Below the pieces are notes generated by a model, which was not told the DNA's origin, did not search any database, and was given only the letters and a program-made list of their open reading frames with translations. From Acidimicrobiales bacterium (GTDB lineage: Bacteria; Actinomycetota; Acidimicrobiia; Acidimicrobiales; Ilumatobacteraceae), in NCBI GenBank assembly GCA_030828465.1, contig JAURCL010000001.1, positions 45,668-109,667 of the forward strand: a stretch of 64,000 nucleotides of DNA, written 5' to 3'. This document shows, in pieces, positions 53,225 to 62,672 of this stretch. A program made the position numbers and the translations under genes. How positions within the stretch are numbered: the first letter of the stretch is position 1; each line of letters opens with the position of its first letter.

Positions 53225-54300
53225 GCGAGACCTCAGCCGCTTCGGCTCGACGCGCGAACATCGTTGGTCTCGGCCTGATTGGCGGGTCCATCGCCCTCGC
53301 TCTTCGCAACCGCGGGTGGGTGGTGCACGGCCAGGATGCTGACCCCGAAGTGCTGGCGCGCGCAATGGAACTTGGGGTCATCGACGAGTCGGGACTCGTC
53401 CGCGCCGCCGAGATCACCTTCGTTGCCACCCCGGTCGGCTCGGTAGCCGATGAGGTCGCTCGAGCGCTCGAGGCGACCGATGGACTGGTCACCGATGTCG
53501 GTTCCGTGAAGGCGGACCTCTGTGAGCGGGTCACCTCGCCGAGGTTCGTGGGGGGCCATCCGATGGCCGGCAGCGAGCTCGACGGACTCGATGGGGCCGA
53601 TCCTGAGATGTTCGAAGGCGCGGTGTGGGTGCTCACCCCCGACAGCGACGTTCCCGACGACACATTCGCGACGGTGGCATCGGTGATCTCGGGTCTCGGT
53701 GCGGAGGTCGTCGCCCTTCCGCCCGTCGACCATGACCGCCTCGTGGCGGTGGTGAGCCACGTGCCGCATCTGACCGCGGCGAGCCTGATGGCACTGGCGA
53801 CCGATCGAGCCGAGGAGCACGCGTCGCTGCTTCGGCTCGCTGCCGGTGGTTTCCGAGACATGACCCGTATCGCTAGCGGGCGTCCGGGCATCTGGATCGA
53901 TATCTGCAGGGCGAACGGGAAGGCGATAGTGGATGCCCTCGATGAGATGATCGCGTCACTCGGAGCGATCCGCAGGATGGTGGTCGAGGACGACTCCACC
54001 GCGCTGCTGAGCCTCCTCTCGGCGTCGAGGGAGGCGCGTGCCAATCTGCCTGGTCGTGTGACCGACCCGACAGCGCTGGCCGAGGTTCGTATCCGCATCC
54101 CGGACCGAGCTGGGGCAGCGGCCGAGGTTTTCACCCTGGCGGCCGAGCTCGGTGTGAACATCGCAAACTTCGAGGTGGTGCACTTGGCCGAGGGCGCTCG
54201 AGGAGTGGCGGTGGTTCTCGTTGAGCGGTCGGCGGTCGAGGTGTTTCGGGGAGGGCTTATCGCCCGTGGATTTCGGCCGACGGTCACCTCGCTGTCATGA
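53221..54300 (+). CDS. tyrA: Prephenate dehydrogenase with C-terminal ACT domain
   Basis: TyrA oxidatively decarboxylates prephenate to 4-hydroxyphenylpyruvate in tyrosine synthesis. The 359-residue protein has the Rossmann motif NIVGLGLIGGSIALAL and the catalytic-region segments VGGHPMAGSELDG and VVALPPVDHDRLVAVVSHVPHL. A C-terminal ACT domain (EVRIRIPDRAGAAAEVFTLAAELGVNIANFEV) probably senses tyrosine. GTG at 53221 overlaps rluB, and aroA overlaps its stop as ATGA. Confidence 0.94.
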   Translation: MSETSAASARRANIVGLGLIGGSIALALRNRGWVVHGQDADPEVLARAMELGVIDESGLVRAAEITFVATPVGSVADEVARALEATDGLVTDVGSVKADLCERVTSPRFVGGHPMAGSELDGLDGADPEMFEGAVWVLTPDSDVPDDTFATVASVISGLGAEVVALPPVDHDRLVAVVSHVPHLTAASLMALATDRAEEHASLLRLAAGGFRDMTRIASGRPGIWIDICRANGKAIVDALDEMIASLGAIRRMVVEDDSTALLSLLSASREARANLPGRVTDPTALAEVRIRIPDRAGAAAEVFTLAAELGVNIANFEVVHLAEGARGVAVVLVERSAVEVFRGGLIARGFRPTVTSLS

Positions 54301-55559
54301 GCACTGGCGAGGCTCGGACGGTGGGCGTGCTCCCGCGCGGGTTCGCCGCGCGGGTTGTCGTTCCCGGCTCGAAGAGCATCGCGAACCGCGCGTTGGTCTG
54401 CGCGCTGCTCGCTGAGGGCGAGAGCCGGATTTCGAACCTCCCGGACGGTGACGACACGGCGGCGATGCTCGCCGCGCTCCCGGTGCTGGGCGTCGCCTCT
54501 CGGGTCGAGGGTGACGCCTTGACGCTCCAGGGGGTGAGGGGCCGCCCAAGCGCAGGTGAATTCGACGCGGCTCTGGCCGGAACGACATCTCGCTTCCTCT
54601 GCGCCGTTACCGCATTGGCCGAGGGCACGTCGGTGGTCACTGGTGGCGCGCCGCTCAGAGGGCGACCCTTTGGGGGCCTGCTCGCGGCGCTTCGGGAACT
54701 TGGGGCTCGCGTCGATGCGGAGGATGATGCGTTGCCCGCTCGGATCGTTGGCTCGGTCCAAGGTGGGAAGGTCGCCCTCGATGCTGACGTGTCAAGTCAG
54801 TTCGTCTCAGCGCTCCTGCTGGCGGGTCCGTGCATGAGGGACGGTCTGGTGCTTCGTCTCGTTGGGAACGCGGTGTCTCGGCCGTATATCGACATGACCA
54901 TCGCCGTCATGGAACGTTTCGGAGCCCGAGTGTCCGAGGACGCGGGGACACTCTCGGTGGAGGCGACCGGCTACCGGTCAACTCAAATCGATGTGGAGCC
55001 CGACGCCTCGTCGGCCAGCTATCCGGCGGCGATCGCCGCCGCCTGTGGGGGTGAGGTGACCCTGCCAGGTCTTGGCGAGACGAGCTTGCAGGGCGACATC
55101 GCCTTCCGTGACATCCTCGGCTCGATGGGCGCTTCGGTCTTCGTCAGCGGTGCGTCGACCACGGTGAGCGGCTCGTCAGTGGGCCTGCGCGGCGTGGATG
55201 TAGATATGCGGGATTGCTCGGATCTGGTCCCAACCGTTGCCGTGCTGGCTGCGCTCGCGGAGGGTCGCACCCGGATCAGTGGGGTCGGATTCATCCGTCG
55301 TAAGGAGAGCGATCGCCTCGGTGATTTGGCCGATGGGCTCCGACGCTGCGGTGTGGACGCCCGAGTGACGGAAGACGGTCTCGACATCATCGGCGGAGGT
55401 GCGCACGGGGCGGTGGTGTCAACTCACCATGATCATCGACTCGCCATGGCGTTCGCGGTACTCGGGTCGGTGATACCGGGAGTCTCCGTGGAGGATCCCG
55501 ATGTCGTCACGAAGAGTTGGCCCAGCTTTTGGACGATGCTGGCGTCGATCAGGAGCTGA
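54297..55559 (+). CDS. aroA: 3-phosphoshikimate 1-carboxyvinyltransferase (EPSP synthase)
   Basis: AroA makes EPSP from shikimate 3-phosphate and PEP. The 420-residue protein has PGSKSIANRALVCALLAEGES, the glyphosate/PEP region with AGTTSRFLCAV, and SSQFVSALLLAGPC. It also has GFIRRKESDRLGDLADGL and THHDHRLAMAFAVLG. It follows tyrA where M. tuberculosis has cmk. Its last 11 bases overlap the convergent ABC ATPase gene, so the operon ends here. Confidence 0.96.
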   Translation: MSTGEARTVGVLPRGFAARVVVPGSKSIANRALVCALLAEGESRISNLPDGDDTAAMLAALPVLGVASRVEGDALTLQGVRGRPSAGEFDAALAGTTSRFLCAVTALAEGTSVVTGGAPLRGRPFGGLLAALRELGARVDAEDDALPARIVGSVQGGKVALDADVSSQFVSALLLAGPCMRDGLVLRLVGNAVSRPYIDMTIAVMERFGARVSEDAGTLSVEATGYRSTQIDVEPDASSASYPAAIAAACGGEVTLPGLGETSLQGDIAFRDILGSMGASVFVSGASTTVSGSSVGLRGVDVDMRDCSDLVPTVAVLAALAEGRTRISGVGFIRRKESDRLGDLADGLRRCGVDARVTEDGLDIIGGGAHGAVVSTHHDHRLAMAFAVLGSVIPGVSVEDPDVVTKSWPSFWTMLASIRS

Positions 55560-56553
55560 TTGCGACCTGCGTCACCAATGGGTGATGGCAGGCGACATGG
55601 TGTCCCGGTTCGATTTCGGTCATCTCGGGCACCTCAACGCGGCAACGCTCGTCTGCGGCCGGACACCGGGGATGGAATCGACATCCCGACGGTGGCGCTA
55701 TCGGTGAGGGCGGCTCGCCACTGATGCCGGTGGTTGCGCGGCCAAGGGCGGGATCAGGCACGGGAACCGAGTCGAGAAGCACCCGTGTGTAGGGGTGGGC
55801 GGGTCGGGCGTACAACCGGTCGGGATCGGCAATCTCGCACAGTCGTCCGAGGTACATGACGGCCACACGATCGGACACGTTTTTCACGACGGCGAGATCA
55901 TGGGCGATGAAGATCATGGTGAGACCGTGAGCCGCCTTGAGATCTTCGAGCAGGTTCAAGACCTGGGCCTGGACGCTCACGTCGAGCGCGGAGACGGGTT
56001 CATCACAGATGATCAGGGTGGGGTCAAGCACCAGCGCGCGAGCGATGGCGATTCGCTGGCACTGCCCGCCGGAGAATTGATGCGGTCGCGAGTCGTGGGC
56101 GCGCGCCGGGTCGATGCCCACCTCCTCGAGAATCGCGTCGACCCGATCGGAGCGCTCCTCATCGGTGCCACGTTGCCAGATATCAAGCGGGTCGAGAACC
56201 GAGTCGCGCACGCGACGACGCGGGTTGAGCGACGAGATCGGGTCTTGGAAGATCATCTGCACTCGGGTCCGAGCCTCTCGGAGGTCCGAGCGCCCGAGCG
56301 CGGTCATCTCAGCAGACTCGAACTCCACGGAACCGCTCGTCGGTCGTGGCATCTGCATGATCGCCCGTCCGGTGGTCGATTTGCCACATCCGCTCTCACC
56401 GACGATGCCCAGGGTTTCTCCCCGGGCAACATCGAAACTCACCCCCGACACCGCGTGCACGCGCTGGCCCTTCTTCATCGGGAAATCGACCACGAGGTCC
56501 CGAACCCGCAACACTGCGTCGATATCGGGACGAAGATGTGGGGCATCGGTCAC
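55549..56553 (-). CDS. Oligopeptide-type ABC transporter ATP-binding protein, second ATPase (OppF/DppF-like)
   Basis: The 334-residue ATPase has Walker A GESGCGKST, signature QFSGGQCQRIAIARAL, Walker B LIICDEPVSALD and the OppF-type C-terminal extension with the four-cysteine-like block GCRFHPRCPAADERC. It powers import with the other ATPase. It is the last gene of a five-gene minus-strand operon and overlaps the preceding ATPase gene as GTGA. Its 3' end overlaps aroA by 11 bases. Confidence 0.92.
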   Translation of the reverse strand: MTDAPHLRPDIDAVLRVRDLVVDFPMKKGQRVHAVSGVSFDVARGETLGIVGESGCGKSTTGRAIMQMPRPTSGSVEFESAEMTALGRSDLREARTRVQMIFQDPISSLNPRRRVRDSVLDPLDIWQRGTDEERSDRVDAILEEVGIDPARAHDSRPHQFSGGQCQRIAIARALVLDPTLIICDEPVSALDVSVQAQVLNLLEDLKAAHGLTMIFIAHDLAVVKNVSDRVAVMYLGRLCEIADPDRLYARPAHPYTRVLLDSVPVPDPALGRATTGISGEPPSPIAPPSGCRFHPRCPAADERCRVEVPEMTEIEPGHHVACHHPLVTQVAISS

Positions 56554-57614
56554 GACCGACCTCCGATGGTGAGTCCGGAAGCGATTCTCTCGCGGGTCTC
56601 GAGGTACTCCGCGGATCCCACCGGATACCAGCAGGCGAACCTGTGCTCGGGATTGTCAGCCGGGGTCAGCGTTGGAGCCTCCTCGCGGCACCGGTCGCGA
56701 GCGAAGGCACACCGGGGTGCGAACGCGCATCCTCGGGGCGGGTCGAGCAGGTCGGGTGGTCGCCCGGGAATCGCGGTGAGACGAGTGTGGCTCGGCTGGT
56801 CGAGACGCGGGATGCTCTGCAGCAGCGCCTCGGTGTAGGGCATCCGCATATCTGCGAACAGCACTGCGGTGGGTGCGACCTCGACGAGGCGACCGCCGTA
56901 CATCACGGCGATGACATCCGTATGTCCAGCCACCACGCCGAGATCGTGCGTGACGAGGACGACGGACATGTTCCGCTCCTCACGCTGCTCCGCGATGAGG
57001 TCGAGAATCTGTGCCTGAACGGTCACGTCGAGCGCGGTCGTCGGCTCGTCGGCGAAGAGCAGCGTCGGTCCGCACGCCAGCGTGATCGCAATCATCACTC
57101 GCTGGCGCATACCTCCGGAGAGCTCATGTGGATACTGGTCGACGCGTCGCTCCGGCTCCGGAATTCTCACGTCCCGCAGCAGCCGGACCGTGGTGGCTCG
57201 CGCATCCCGACGGGACATCCCGAGATGAATGCGAAGCGGCTCAGCGATCTGCTCGCCGATGCGCATCACCGGGTTGAGTGAGACCATCGGGTTCTGGAAG
57301 ACCATCGACATCTCCCGGCCCCAGAGCTTGGACATGTCGACGGCCCCGGACCCGAGGAGCTCATGATCGCCGAATCGGATCGAACCCTCGCGCCGAGCCG
57401 TTGAGGGGAGCAGGCCCATGATGGAGCGTGAGAGCACGGTCTTGCCGGAACCCGATTCGCCGACGATTCCGAGCGCTTGGCCCCGGTCGAGGCTGAGCGA
57501 CACCTGATCGACAGCGCGCACGGGTCCCCGCTCGGTGGCAAAGGTGGTGGAGAGGTTCTCGACCGTGAGGAGACGTCCCTGTTCGACGCGACCGTCGGTC
57601 TGGAGTCCGCTCAC
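56550..57614 (-). CDS. Oligopeptide-type ABC transporter ATP-binding protein, first ATPase (OppD/DppD-like)
   Basis: The 354-residue ATPase has Walker A GESGSGKTVL, signature ELSGGMRQRVMIAI, Walker B LLFADEPTTALD, switch His in LVTHDLGVV and the C-terminal C-A-F-A-P-R-C block used for substrate-class recognition and metal binding in this subfamily. It pairs with the downstream ATPase. GTG at 57614 overlaps the permease stop by four bases. Confidence 0.92.
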   Translation of the reverse strand: MSGLQTDGRVEQGRLLTVENLSTTFATERGPVRAVDQVSLSLDRGQALGIVGESGSGKTVLSRSIMGLLPSTARREGSIRFGDHELLGSGAVDMSKLWGREMSMVFQNPMVSLNPVMRIGEQIAEPLRIHLGMSRRDARATTVRLLRDVRIPEPERRVDQYPHELSGGMRQRVMIAITLACGPTLLFADEPTTALDVTVQAQILDLIAEQREERNMSVVLVTHDLGVVAGHTDVIAVMYGGRLVEVAPTAVLFADMRMPYTEALLQSIPRLDQPSHTRLTAIPGRPPDLLDPPRGCAFAPRCAFARDRCREEAPTLTPADNPEHRFACWYPVGSAEYLETRERIASGLTIGGRS

Positions 57615-58453
57615 AGCCCGATCTCCCGAACGTCGTAGTACGAGCGGATTCGGTCACCGGCGTAGTTGAGAGCGAGCACCGTCAGGAAGAGAACGATGAT
57701 CGGCCCGAAGGCGATCCACGGTGACTTCTCCAATTCTCGCGAACCGGCGCCGATCAGGATCAATTTGCCCCAAGTGGGACCTTTCTCAACGCTCAGTCCG
57801 AGGAAGGCGAGACCGCCCTCGGCGACGATGGCGACCGCCATTCCAAGGAGCGCGAGGGCGCCCATCGGAATCACGACGTTCGGCAGAAGCTCGCGAACGA
57901 TGATTCGACGGTCGCCGGCGCCGATCGCGCGGGCGGCGGTTACGAACTCCCGATCGGCGTAGGCGAGGGTGGTTGCGCGTGCGAGTCGGCCCACCGGTGC
58001 CACGGCGAGCACACCGAGGGTGAGGGCAATGGTCACCAGGCCGCGGTCGAGGAGCGCGGTGATGAGGATCGCGAGAACGAGGGAGGGGAAGGAGAGGAAC
58101 ACGATGAATATGAACGACACGACCTTGTCCGTGCGTCCCCGGAGGTAACCGGCCACAATCCCGGCGGTTCCGCCGACCACCATGCCGAACGCGATCGCCA
58201 CGAATCCGATCACGAGGGAGACCCGGGCCCCATAGATTATTCGGGCGAACATGTCCCGGGCATCCTGATCGGTTCCGAACCAGTGGGTGCCCGATGGTGA
58301 GTATGGGGGCCTCTCGCCGCGGACGAGGAAGTAGGAGTCCGGATCCTTGATCGGAAGCCAGGGCGCGAATAGGGCAAGGAGGCTGACGATGGCGAGCCAT
58401 CCGACCGCGAGCCAAAAGAGCGGACCGAGTCGTTTCGTGATCGTGTCGCTCAC
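57611..58453 (-). CDS. Oligopeptide-type ABC transporter permease (OppC/DppC-like)
   Basis: The 280-residue permease has an N-terminal helix (FWLAVGWLAIVSLLALFAPWL), then GTDQDARDMFARIIYGARVSL, a DppC hallmark, and five further helices. The EAA loop is RAIGAGDRRIIVRELLPN. It forms the channel with the other permease. The start GTG 58453 overlaps the OppB-like stop. Confidence 0.92.
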   Translation of the reverse strand: MSDTITKRLGPLFWLAVGWLAIVSLLALFAPWLPIKDPDSYFLVRGERPPYSPSGTHWFGTDQDARDMFARIIYGARVSLVIGFVAIAFGMVVGGTAGIVAGYLRGRTDKVVSFIFIVFLSFPSLVLAILITALLDRGLVTIALTLGVLAVAPVGRLARATTLAYADREFVTAARAIGAGDRRIIVRELLPNVVIPMGALALLGMAVAIVAEGGLAFLGLSVEKGPTWGKLILIGAGSRELEKSPWIAFGPIIVLFLTVLALNYAGDRIRSYYDVREIGL

Positions 58454-59403
58454 CGTCTGACCCTTGGATCGATGAGGGTGTACACGATGTCCACCACGAC
58501 ATTGACGATGACGAACGCGGTGGTGATGATCATGACGATCGCGAGGACAACCGGGAAGTCCTCACGCAGAATCGCCTCGACGATCGCGGATCCGAGACCG
58601 GGAATGCGGAAGATGCTCTCCACGATGAGTGATCCGCCGATCAGCGCGCCCGTGTTGATGCCGAAGACCGTGATGAATGAGAACAGCGAGGGGCGAAGCG
58701 CGTGACGAAGCAGCACGCGTCGGCGGCTCACTCCCTTCGACCTCGCCATCAGGATGAAGTCCTCCTGCAACGTGGTGATGAGGTCGGTGCGGAGTAGTCG
58801 CTGGTAGACGGCCGCGGCCGGCAGGGCGATCGTGAGGGCGGGTAGGAACGTCTGGTAGATCCTGGTCAGCCAGGGGTCTGTCGCTTTGAACGTGAGCGGG
58901 AACCAGCCGAGTTTGATGCCGAAGATGTATTTCAGGATCACGGCAAGAGCGAAGTTCGGCATCGCGATCAACAGGAACGAGTTGATCGTGGAGATCCGGT
59001 CCGCAGGTCGATTGGCGCGTGCCGCGGTGATCAAGGCCCAAGGGATCGCGATCATCGATGCCAGCAACTGGGCCATCACCAGGAGTGTGAGCGATCGCGG
59101 GAAGCGCTCAACGACCAAGTCGCTCACGGGGGGCTGGCCGGTCGAGCTGAATTGCACACCAAAGTCACCGGTGACCATGTCCCCCAACCACCGGACGTAC
59201 CGCTCCGGGAGCGGGCGGTCCAAGTGGTAGAGCTCCTTGGCGGCCGCCACCTTCTCGAGGCTCTCAGGCTTCGTGTCGGCGGCGGCCGGTCCCAGGATGT
59301 TGAAGAGCGGGTCACCGAGCAGGTTCATGGCGCCGAACGTCAACATGCTGACTGCGAGCAGCAGCATGATCGACGCCGTGAGGCGCTGGACCCAGTAATT
59401 CAC
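58450..59403 (-). CDS. Oligopeptide-type ABC transporter permease (OppB/DppB-like)
   Basis: The 317-residue permease opens with YWVQRLTASIMLLLAVSMLTFGAMNLLGDP, like DppB, and shows RYVRWLGDMVTGDFGVQF, six helices and an EAA-type loop around MARSKGVSRRRVLLRHALRPSLFSFI. It starts with GTG 59403, 36 bases after the binding-protein gene stop, in one operon with it. Confidence 0.92.
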   Translation of the reverse strand: MNYWVQRLTASIMLLLAVSMLTFGAMNLLGDPLFNILGPAAADTKPESLEKVAAAKELYHLDRPLPERYVRWLGDMVTGDFGVQFSSTGQPPVSDLVVERFPRSLTLLVMAQLLASMIAIPWALITAARANRPADRISTINSFLLIAMPNFALAVILKYIFGIKLGWFPLTFKATDPWLTRIYQTFLPALTIALPAAAVYQRLLRTDLITTLQEDFILMARSKGVSRRRVLLRHALRPSLFSFITVFGINTGALIGGSLIVESIFRIPGLGSAIVEAILREDFPVVLAIVMIITTAFVIVNVVVDIVYTLIDPRVRR

Positions 59404-59439
59404 CTTCTCTCCGGCATGTGCGAGGGGTCGGGCTTCCGA

Positions 59440-61215
59440 TCACTCGATCCAGACCTTGGAGAGCCAGGTCCGACCGCTGACGGCGCAGCGCATCTTCACG
59501 CCCTCCGGTGAGGTGTGATCGCAGACCCCGCGCACGTTGTCGGCGAAGGAGTTCACCCAGGTGGTGTGCGTGAAGAACACGTAGGTGAAGGCCTGATTGA
59601 TCAGGGCTTCGGCCTGCTTGAGCACTTCCGCGCGGGCTTCGAGATCGGACATCGCGGTCGCCTGGAACAGCAGGGCGTCGCGTTCCTCATCGCAGTTGCG
59701 CGGCCAGTTGAGCGACAGACCGGCCGGGTTGATGGTGGCGCAGAGCAACCACACGTTGTCGCTCCAGACGTCGACGGCTCCGAACTGACGCCAAGTGTTC
59801 ACGTTGTACTGACCGATGGCCGTCTGGAGCACGTGGCCGTCCTGAGGCAGTTCCTGGAAGGTGACGTTGAAGCCGACGCTCCAAGCCTCATCCAGCAGTT
59901 CCGCGATACGGGTCTGGACCACCGAGGGTCCGGACCACTGCAACTCGATGTTGATCTTGCCATCGGTGCAGGTGGTGGTGCCGAGGAGCGGGTTGGTCTC
60001 CTCGCCGCGCTCCGCGCAGTACTCGGCCACGAGACCCACCGCGGTATCCGGGTCGTTGCCGACCTGCACGAGGTCGGGGTTGTAGTTGATGCTCTCCGGG
60101 GTGAACCGCTGGGTCGCACGACGCGAAACACCGAGTCCGATCAACTCGACGTACTCCTCGATGGGCGTGGCGTAGGCAAGTGCCTGGCGGGCCCGGATGT
60201 CGTCGAACGGCGGGATCGCGGTATTCATCATCGCGTAGGACTCCTCACCGGTGTCGTCGATGATGTTCTGGTAGTCGTCGGTATCGAGCAGGTCGAGAAT
60301 CGAGGCTTGGTTCGTGGTGTGGAGAGCGTCGAGGTCACCGTTGAAGAGCAGGTTGTTCCGGTCGTCACCATCGGTCACGGGGTAGAACTCGACAGCGTCG
60401 AGGTAGACGTCGCCGCCCCACCAGTCCTCGTTCCGCACGAAGCGGGTCACCGAGTCCTCGCTTCGGGAGTCAAACACGAAGGCTCCTGTGCCGACCGGAG
60501 CCTGGTTGAGAGTCGGGTCTTCTTTAGCGGCCGCGATCCAGGTCGGGGACGCCACCATGCCAAGCTGACCGGTCACGAGCGATCCGAAGTCGGCGATGGG
60601 GAAGTTCACGTTGAACTCGATCGTCAGATCATCAACCGCGACGGCGGCGGTTTCATCGGCCGGGAAGAAGGGCATGATCGCGAGACCGACGAGCGGGTCA
60701 CCTCGCTGGGCGTTGAAATTCACCAGAACCGCTTCGGCGTTCAATGGCGTGCCGTCATGGAAGGTGATGCCCTCACGGAGTTTCACTGTCCAGGTGGTGA
60801 GCGTGTCGTTCGGAGTGAAGGACTCAGCGAGATGCGGGGTTGAGACACCGTTCTCGTCGTAGACAGCGAGGGTGTCAAATACCGCGTTCGCCATCATCAA
60901 TCCGGAGGCCGCGAGGGCGGACGAGGATGGGTTGAGCCCGTTCACGTCGGCCTCGAGGCCGTAGCGAAGGGTGCCGCCGAAGATGGAGTCGGCGTCGTCA
61001 TCGGGGGGAAGCGTCACTTCGGTCTCGGTCTCACCGAGGGTGTCCTCCTCGGCGGGCTCCGCCGCCGGTTCGGCCGCTGGCTCCGAAGATTCCGCGGCGG
61101 GCTCGGAGTCGGCTTCGTTGTCGTCGGATCCGCCGCAGGCGGACACCAGAAGACCCGCGGTCGCGAGCACCGCCCCGAGTCGACGGAACGAACGATGGGA
61201 AGACGAAGTCTTCAT
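59440..61215 (-). CDS. Family 5 extracellular solute-binding lipoprotein
   Basis: The 591-residue protein has a lipoprotein signal (RRLGAVLATAGLLVSAC) and an acidic Ala/Glu/Pro linker (28-75). A solute-binding family 5 domain follows, with GGTLRYGLEADVNGLNPSSS, FDTLAVYDENG and WTVKLREGITFHDGTPL. The C-terminal part has several cysteines. It captures a ligand, most likely a peptide, nickel or similar compound, and hands it to the permeases. ATG at 61215 is fixed by AGGGGG six bases upstream; an earlier in-frame ATG is at 61236. The gene is divergent from the xanthine dehydrogenase-like operon. Confidence 0.9.
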   Translation of the reverse strand: MKTSSSHRSFRRLGAVLATAGLLVSACGGSDDNEADSEPAAESSEPAAEPAAEPAEEDTLGETETEVTLPPDDDADSIFGGTLRYGLEADVNGLNPSSSALAASGLMMANAVFDTLAVYDENGVSTPHLAESFTPNDTLTTWTVKLREGITFHDGTPLNAEAVLVNFNAQRGDPLVGLAIMPFFPADETAAVAVDDLTIEFNVNFPIADFGSLVTGQLGMVASPTWIAAAKEDPTLNQAPVGTGAFVFDSRSEDSVTRFVRNEDWWGGDVYLDAVEFYPVTDGDDRNNLLFNGDLDALHTTNQASILDLLDTDDYQNIIDDTGEESYAMMNTAIPPFDDIRARQALAYATPIEEYVELIGLGVSRRATQRFTPESINYNPDLVQVGNDPDTAVGLVAEYCAERGEETNPLLGTTTCTDGKINIELQWSGPSVVQTRIAELLDEAWSVGFNVTFQELPQDGHVLQTAIGQYNVNTWRQFGAVDVWSDNVWLLCATINPAGLSLNWPRNCDEERDALLFQATAMSDLEARAEVLKQAEALINQAFTYVFFTHTTWVNSFADNVRGVCDHTSPEGVKMRCAVSGRTWLSKVWIE

Positions 61216-61221
61216 GTGATT

Positions 61222-61227
61222 CCCCCT
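61222..61227 (-). promoter_or_regulatory. Shine-Dalgarno sequence of the solute-binding protein gene
   Basis: AGGGGG on the minus strand ends six bases before ATG 61215 and decides that start over the upstream ATG at 61236. Confidence 0.65.
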
Positions 61228-61260
61228 GTTCACCATCGAGCCCCTTGCCCGACTGCCCAG

Positions 61261-61266
61261 ACCATA
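61261..61266 (-). promoter_or_regulatory. Possible -10 element of the peptide-transporter operon
   Basis: TATGGT on the minus strand, within a TGTATGGT context, lies 45 bases before the ATG. TTGCCG (61281-61286) stands 14 bases further upstream, closer than ideal for a -35. Unlike many genes here, this transcript would have a leader of about 38 bases. Confidence 0.35.
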
Positions 61267-61319
61267 CACGACGCGCCGTTCGGCAAGTAAGAGTGCTGAG
61301 CGGCGGTCGCGATGGGCCT

Positions 61320-61325
61320 TAGGCT
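61320..61325 (+). promoter_or_regulatory. Probable -10 element of the molybdenum hydroxylase operon, leaderless layout
   Basis: TAGGCT is followed by seven bases and GTG 61333, which it helps to select as the start. The upstream ATG at 61312 lies before this box. Confidence 0.42.
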
Positions 61326-61332
61326 CTCTTAT

Positions 61333-62190
61333 GTGACGGTCCTGATTCCCGAGAATCTGGCTGAGCTCCGCGAGGCGAGTGAGTCCCCAGACGTCATCTT
61401 GCTGGCCGGAGGTACCGACCTGATGGTGTCGGTCAACCATCGGTCAAGGCGGATCGGTTCGGACGCGACGGTGATCTCGCTCGCTCGAGTTCCGGAACTG
61501 CGATCGTGGAGTCACAACCCGGCCTCCGGAGAGCTGGTCATTGGAGGGGGAATCACCTGGTCTCAGCTCGAGCGCCCACCGTTCGACTCGCTCGCGCCGG
61601 CGCTGGCCCAAGCGGCCAGGACGGTCGGATCGCCTCAGATTCGCAACGCGGGAACCATCGGCGGCAATATCGCGACCGCCTCACCGGCGGGAGACGGTCT
61701 TCCCGTGCTGCTCGCGCTGGGCGCGGTGGTTGACATCCTCGGGAGCGCCGGTCAGCGCTCGTCGTCGTTGGCAGACCTTCTGACCGGTCCGAAGCGCACG
61801 ACGCTCGCTCCAGGCGAGGTGATCGTCTCGGTCAGAGTCACTGAGACAGCCGGTTGGCAGGGCTACGCGAAGATCGGTGTTCGGAACGCAATGGTGATCT
61901 CGGTGGCCGGAGTGGCGATGGTGCTCGATGGTGCCGCTCGAAAGGCCACCATCGCTCTTGGATCGGTGGGCCCCACCGTCTTGCTGGCGGCTGAGGCGTC
62001 AGCCCGCCTCTCCACGGAGTTCGACTGGGACGCGTGGTCCTGTTCGGAGTCGACCATCGTGTCGGTTGGGGAGATGGCGGCCGCTGAGGCGCGCCCGATC
62101 GACGATCACCGGTCGACGGCTGAGTATCGGCGCCACGGAGTTCGCGTGCTCACATCGCGCCTCCTCAAGCGAGGGATAGACCGGCGATGA
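61333..62190 (+). CDS. FAD-binding subunit of a molybdenum hydroxylase (xanthine dehydrogenase-like)
   Basis: The 285-residue protein is the medium subunit of the xanthine dehydrogenase/CO dehydrogenase family. It has the FAD motifs ILLAGGTDLMVSVN and TIGGNIATASPAGDGLPVLLALGA, and a CO-dehydrogenase flavoprotein C-terminal domain. It passes electrons between the iron-sulphur subunit and NAD or another acceptor. GTG at 61333 gives the typical MTVLIPE-like start; ATG 61312 would add seven residues. It overlaps the next gene as ATGA. Confidence 0.9.
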   Translation: MTVLIPENLAELREASESPDVILLAGGTDLMVSVNHRSRRIGSDATVISLARVPELRSWSHNPASGELVIGGGITWSQLERPPFDSLAPALAQAARTVGSPQIRNAGTIGGNIATASPAGDGLPVLLALGAVVDILGSAGQRSSSLADLLTGPKRTTLAPGEVIVSVRVTETAGWQGYAKIGVRNAMVISVAGVAMVLDGAARKATIALGSVGPTVLLAAEASARLSTEFDWDAWSCSESTIVSVGEMAAAEARPIDDHRSTAEYRRHGVRVLTSRLLKRGIDRR

Positions 62191-62672
62191 GGCGCGTGGA
62201 GAGCGAATGCTCGCTGACGGTGAACGGCGTGGAGCACGCCGTGAGCGGGCTGCATCCCGGAGAAAGTCTGCTCGACGCCTTGAGAGAGCGTTGTGGTTTG
62301 CGTGGATCGAAGGGCGCTTGTGAGGAAGGTGAGTGCGGCTCATGCACCGTCCTCGTCGACGGGCAGGCGGTGTGCTCGTGTCTCACCTTGGCCGCCTCGG
62401 TCTCGGGATGCTCCATCGTGACGGTCGAGGGCGTTGGCTCGTCCGGTGCGGCCGATCTTCAGGAGGCGTTCCTTCGCGCTGGGGCGGTGCAGTGCGGGTT
62501 TTGCACCCCGGGCTTGATCGTCGCGGCCGACGCCCTGCTCAGCCGTAACCCGCACCCAAGTCTCGACGAGGTGCGAGAGGGGCTCGCGGGCAACCTCTGT
62601 CGCTGCACCGGCTATGGGCGGATCGTTGAAGCGGTGCTCGACACCGCCGGACAACGGCGGTCTCAGCGATGA
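62187..62672 (+). CDS. [2Fe-2S] iron-sulphur subunit of a molybdenum hydroxylase
   Basis: The 161-residue small subunit has both clusters. The plant-ferredoxin type is in CGLRGSKGACEEGECGSCTVLVDG plus a later Cys, and the C-terminal cluster is in QCGFCTPGLIVAA with GNLCRCTGYGRIVEAV. It carries electrons from the molybdenum centre to FAD. It overlaps the neighbouring genes by four bases each. Confidence 0.94.
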   Translation: MRRVESECSLTVNGVEHAVSGLHPGESLLDALRERCGLRGSKGACEEGECGSCTVLVDGQAVCSCLTLAASVSGCSIVTVEGVGSSGAADLQEAFLRAGAVQCGFCTPGLIVAADALLSRNPHPSLDEVREGLAGNLCRCTGYGRIVEAVLDTAGQRRSQR

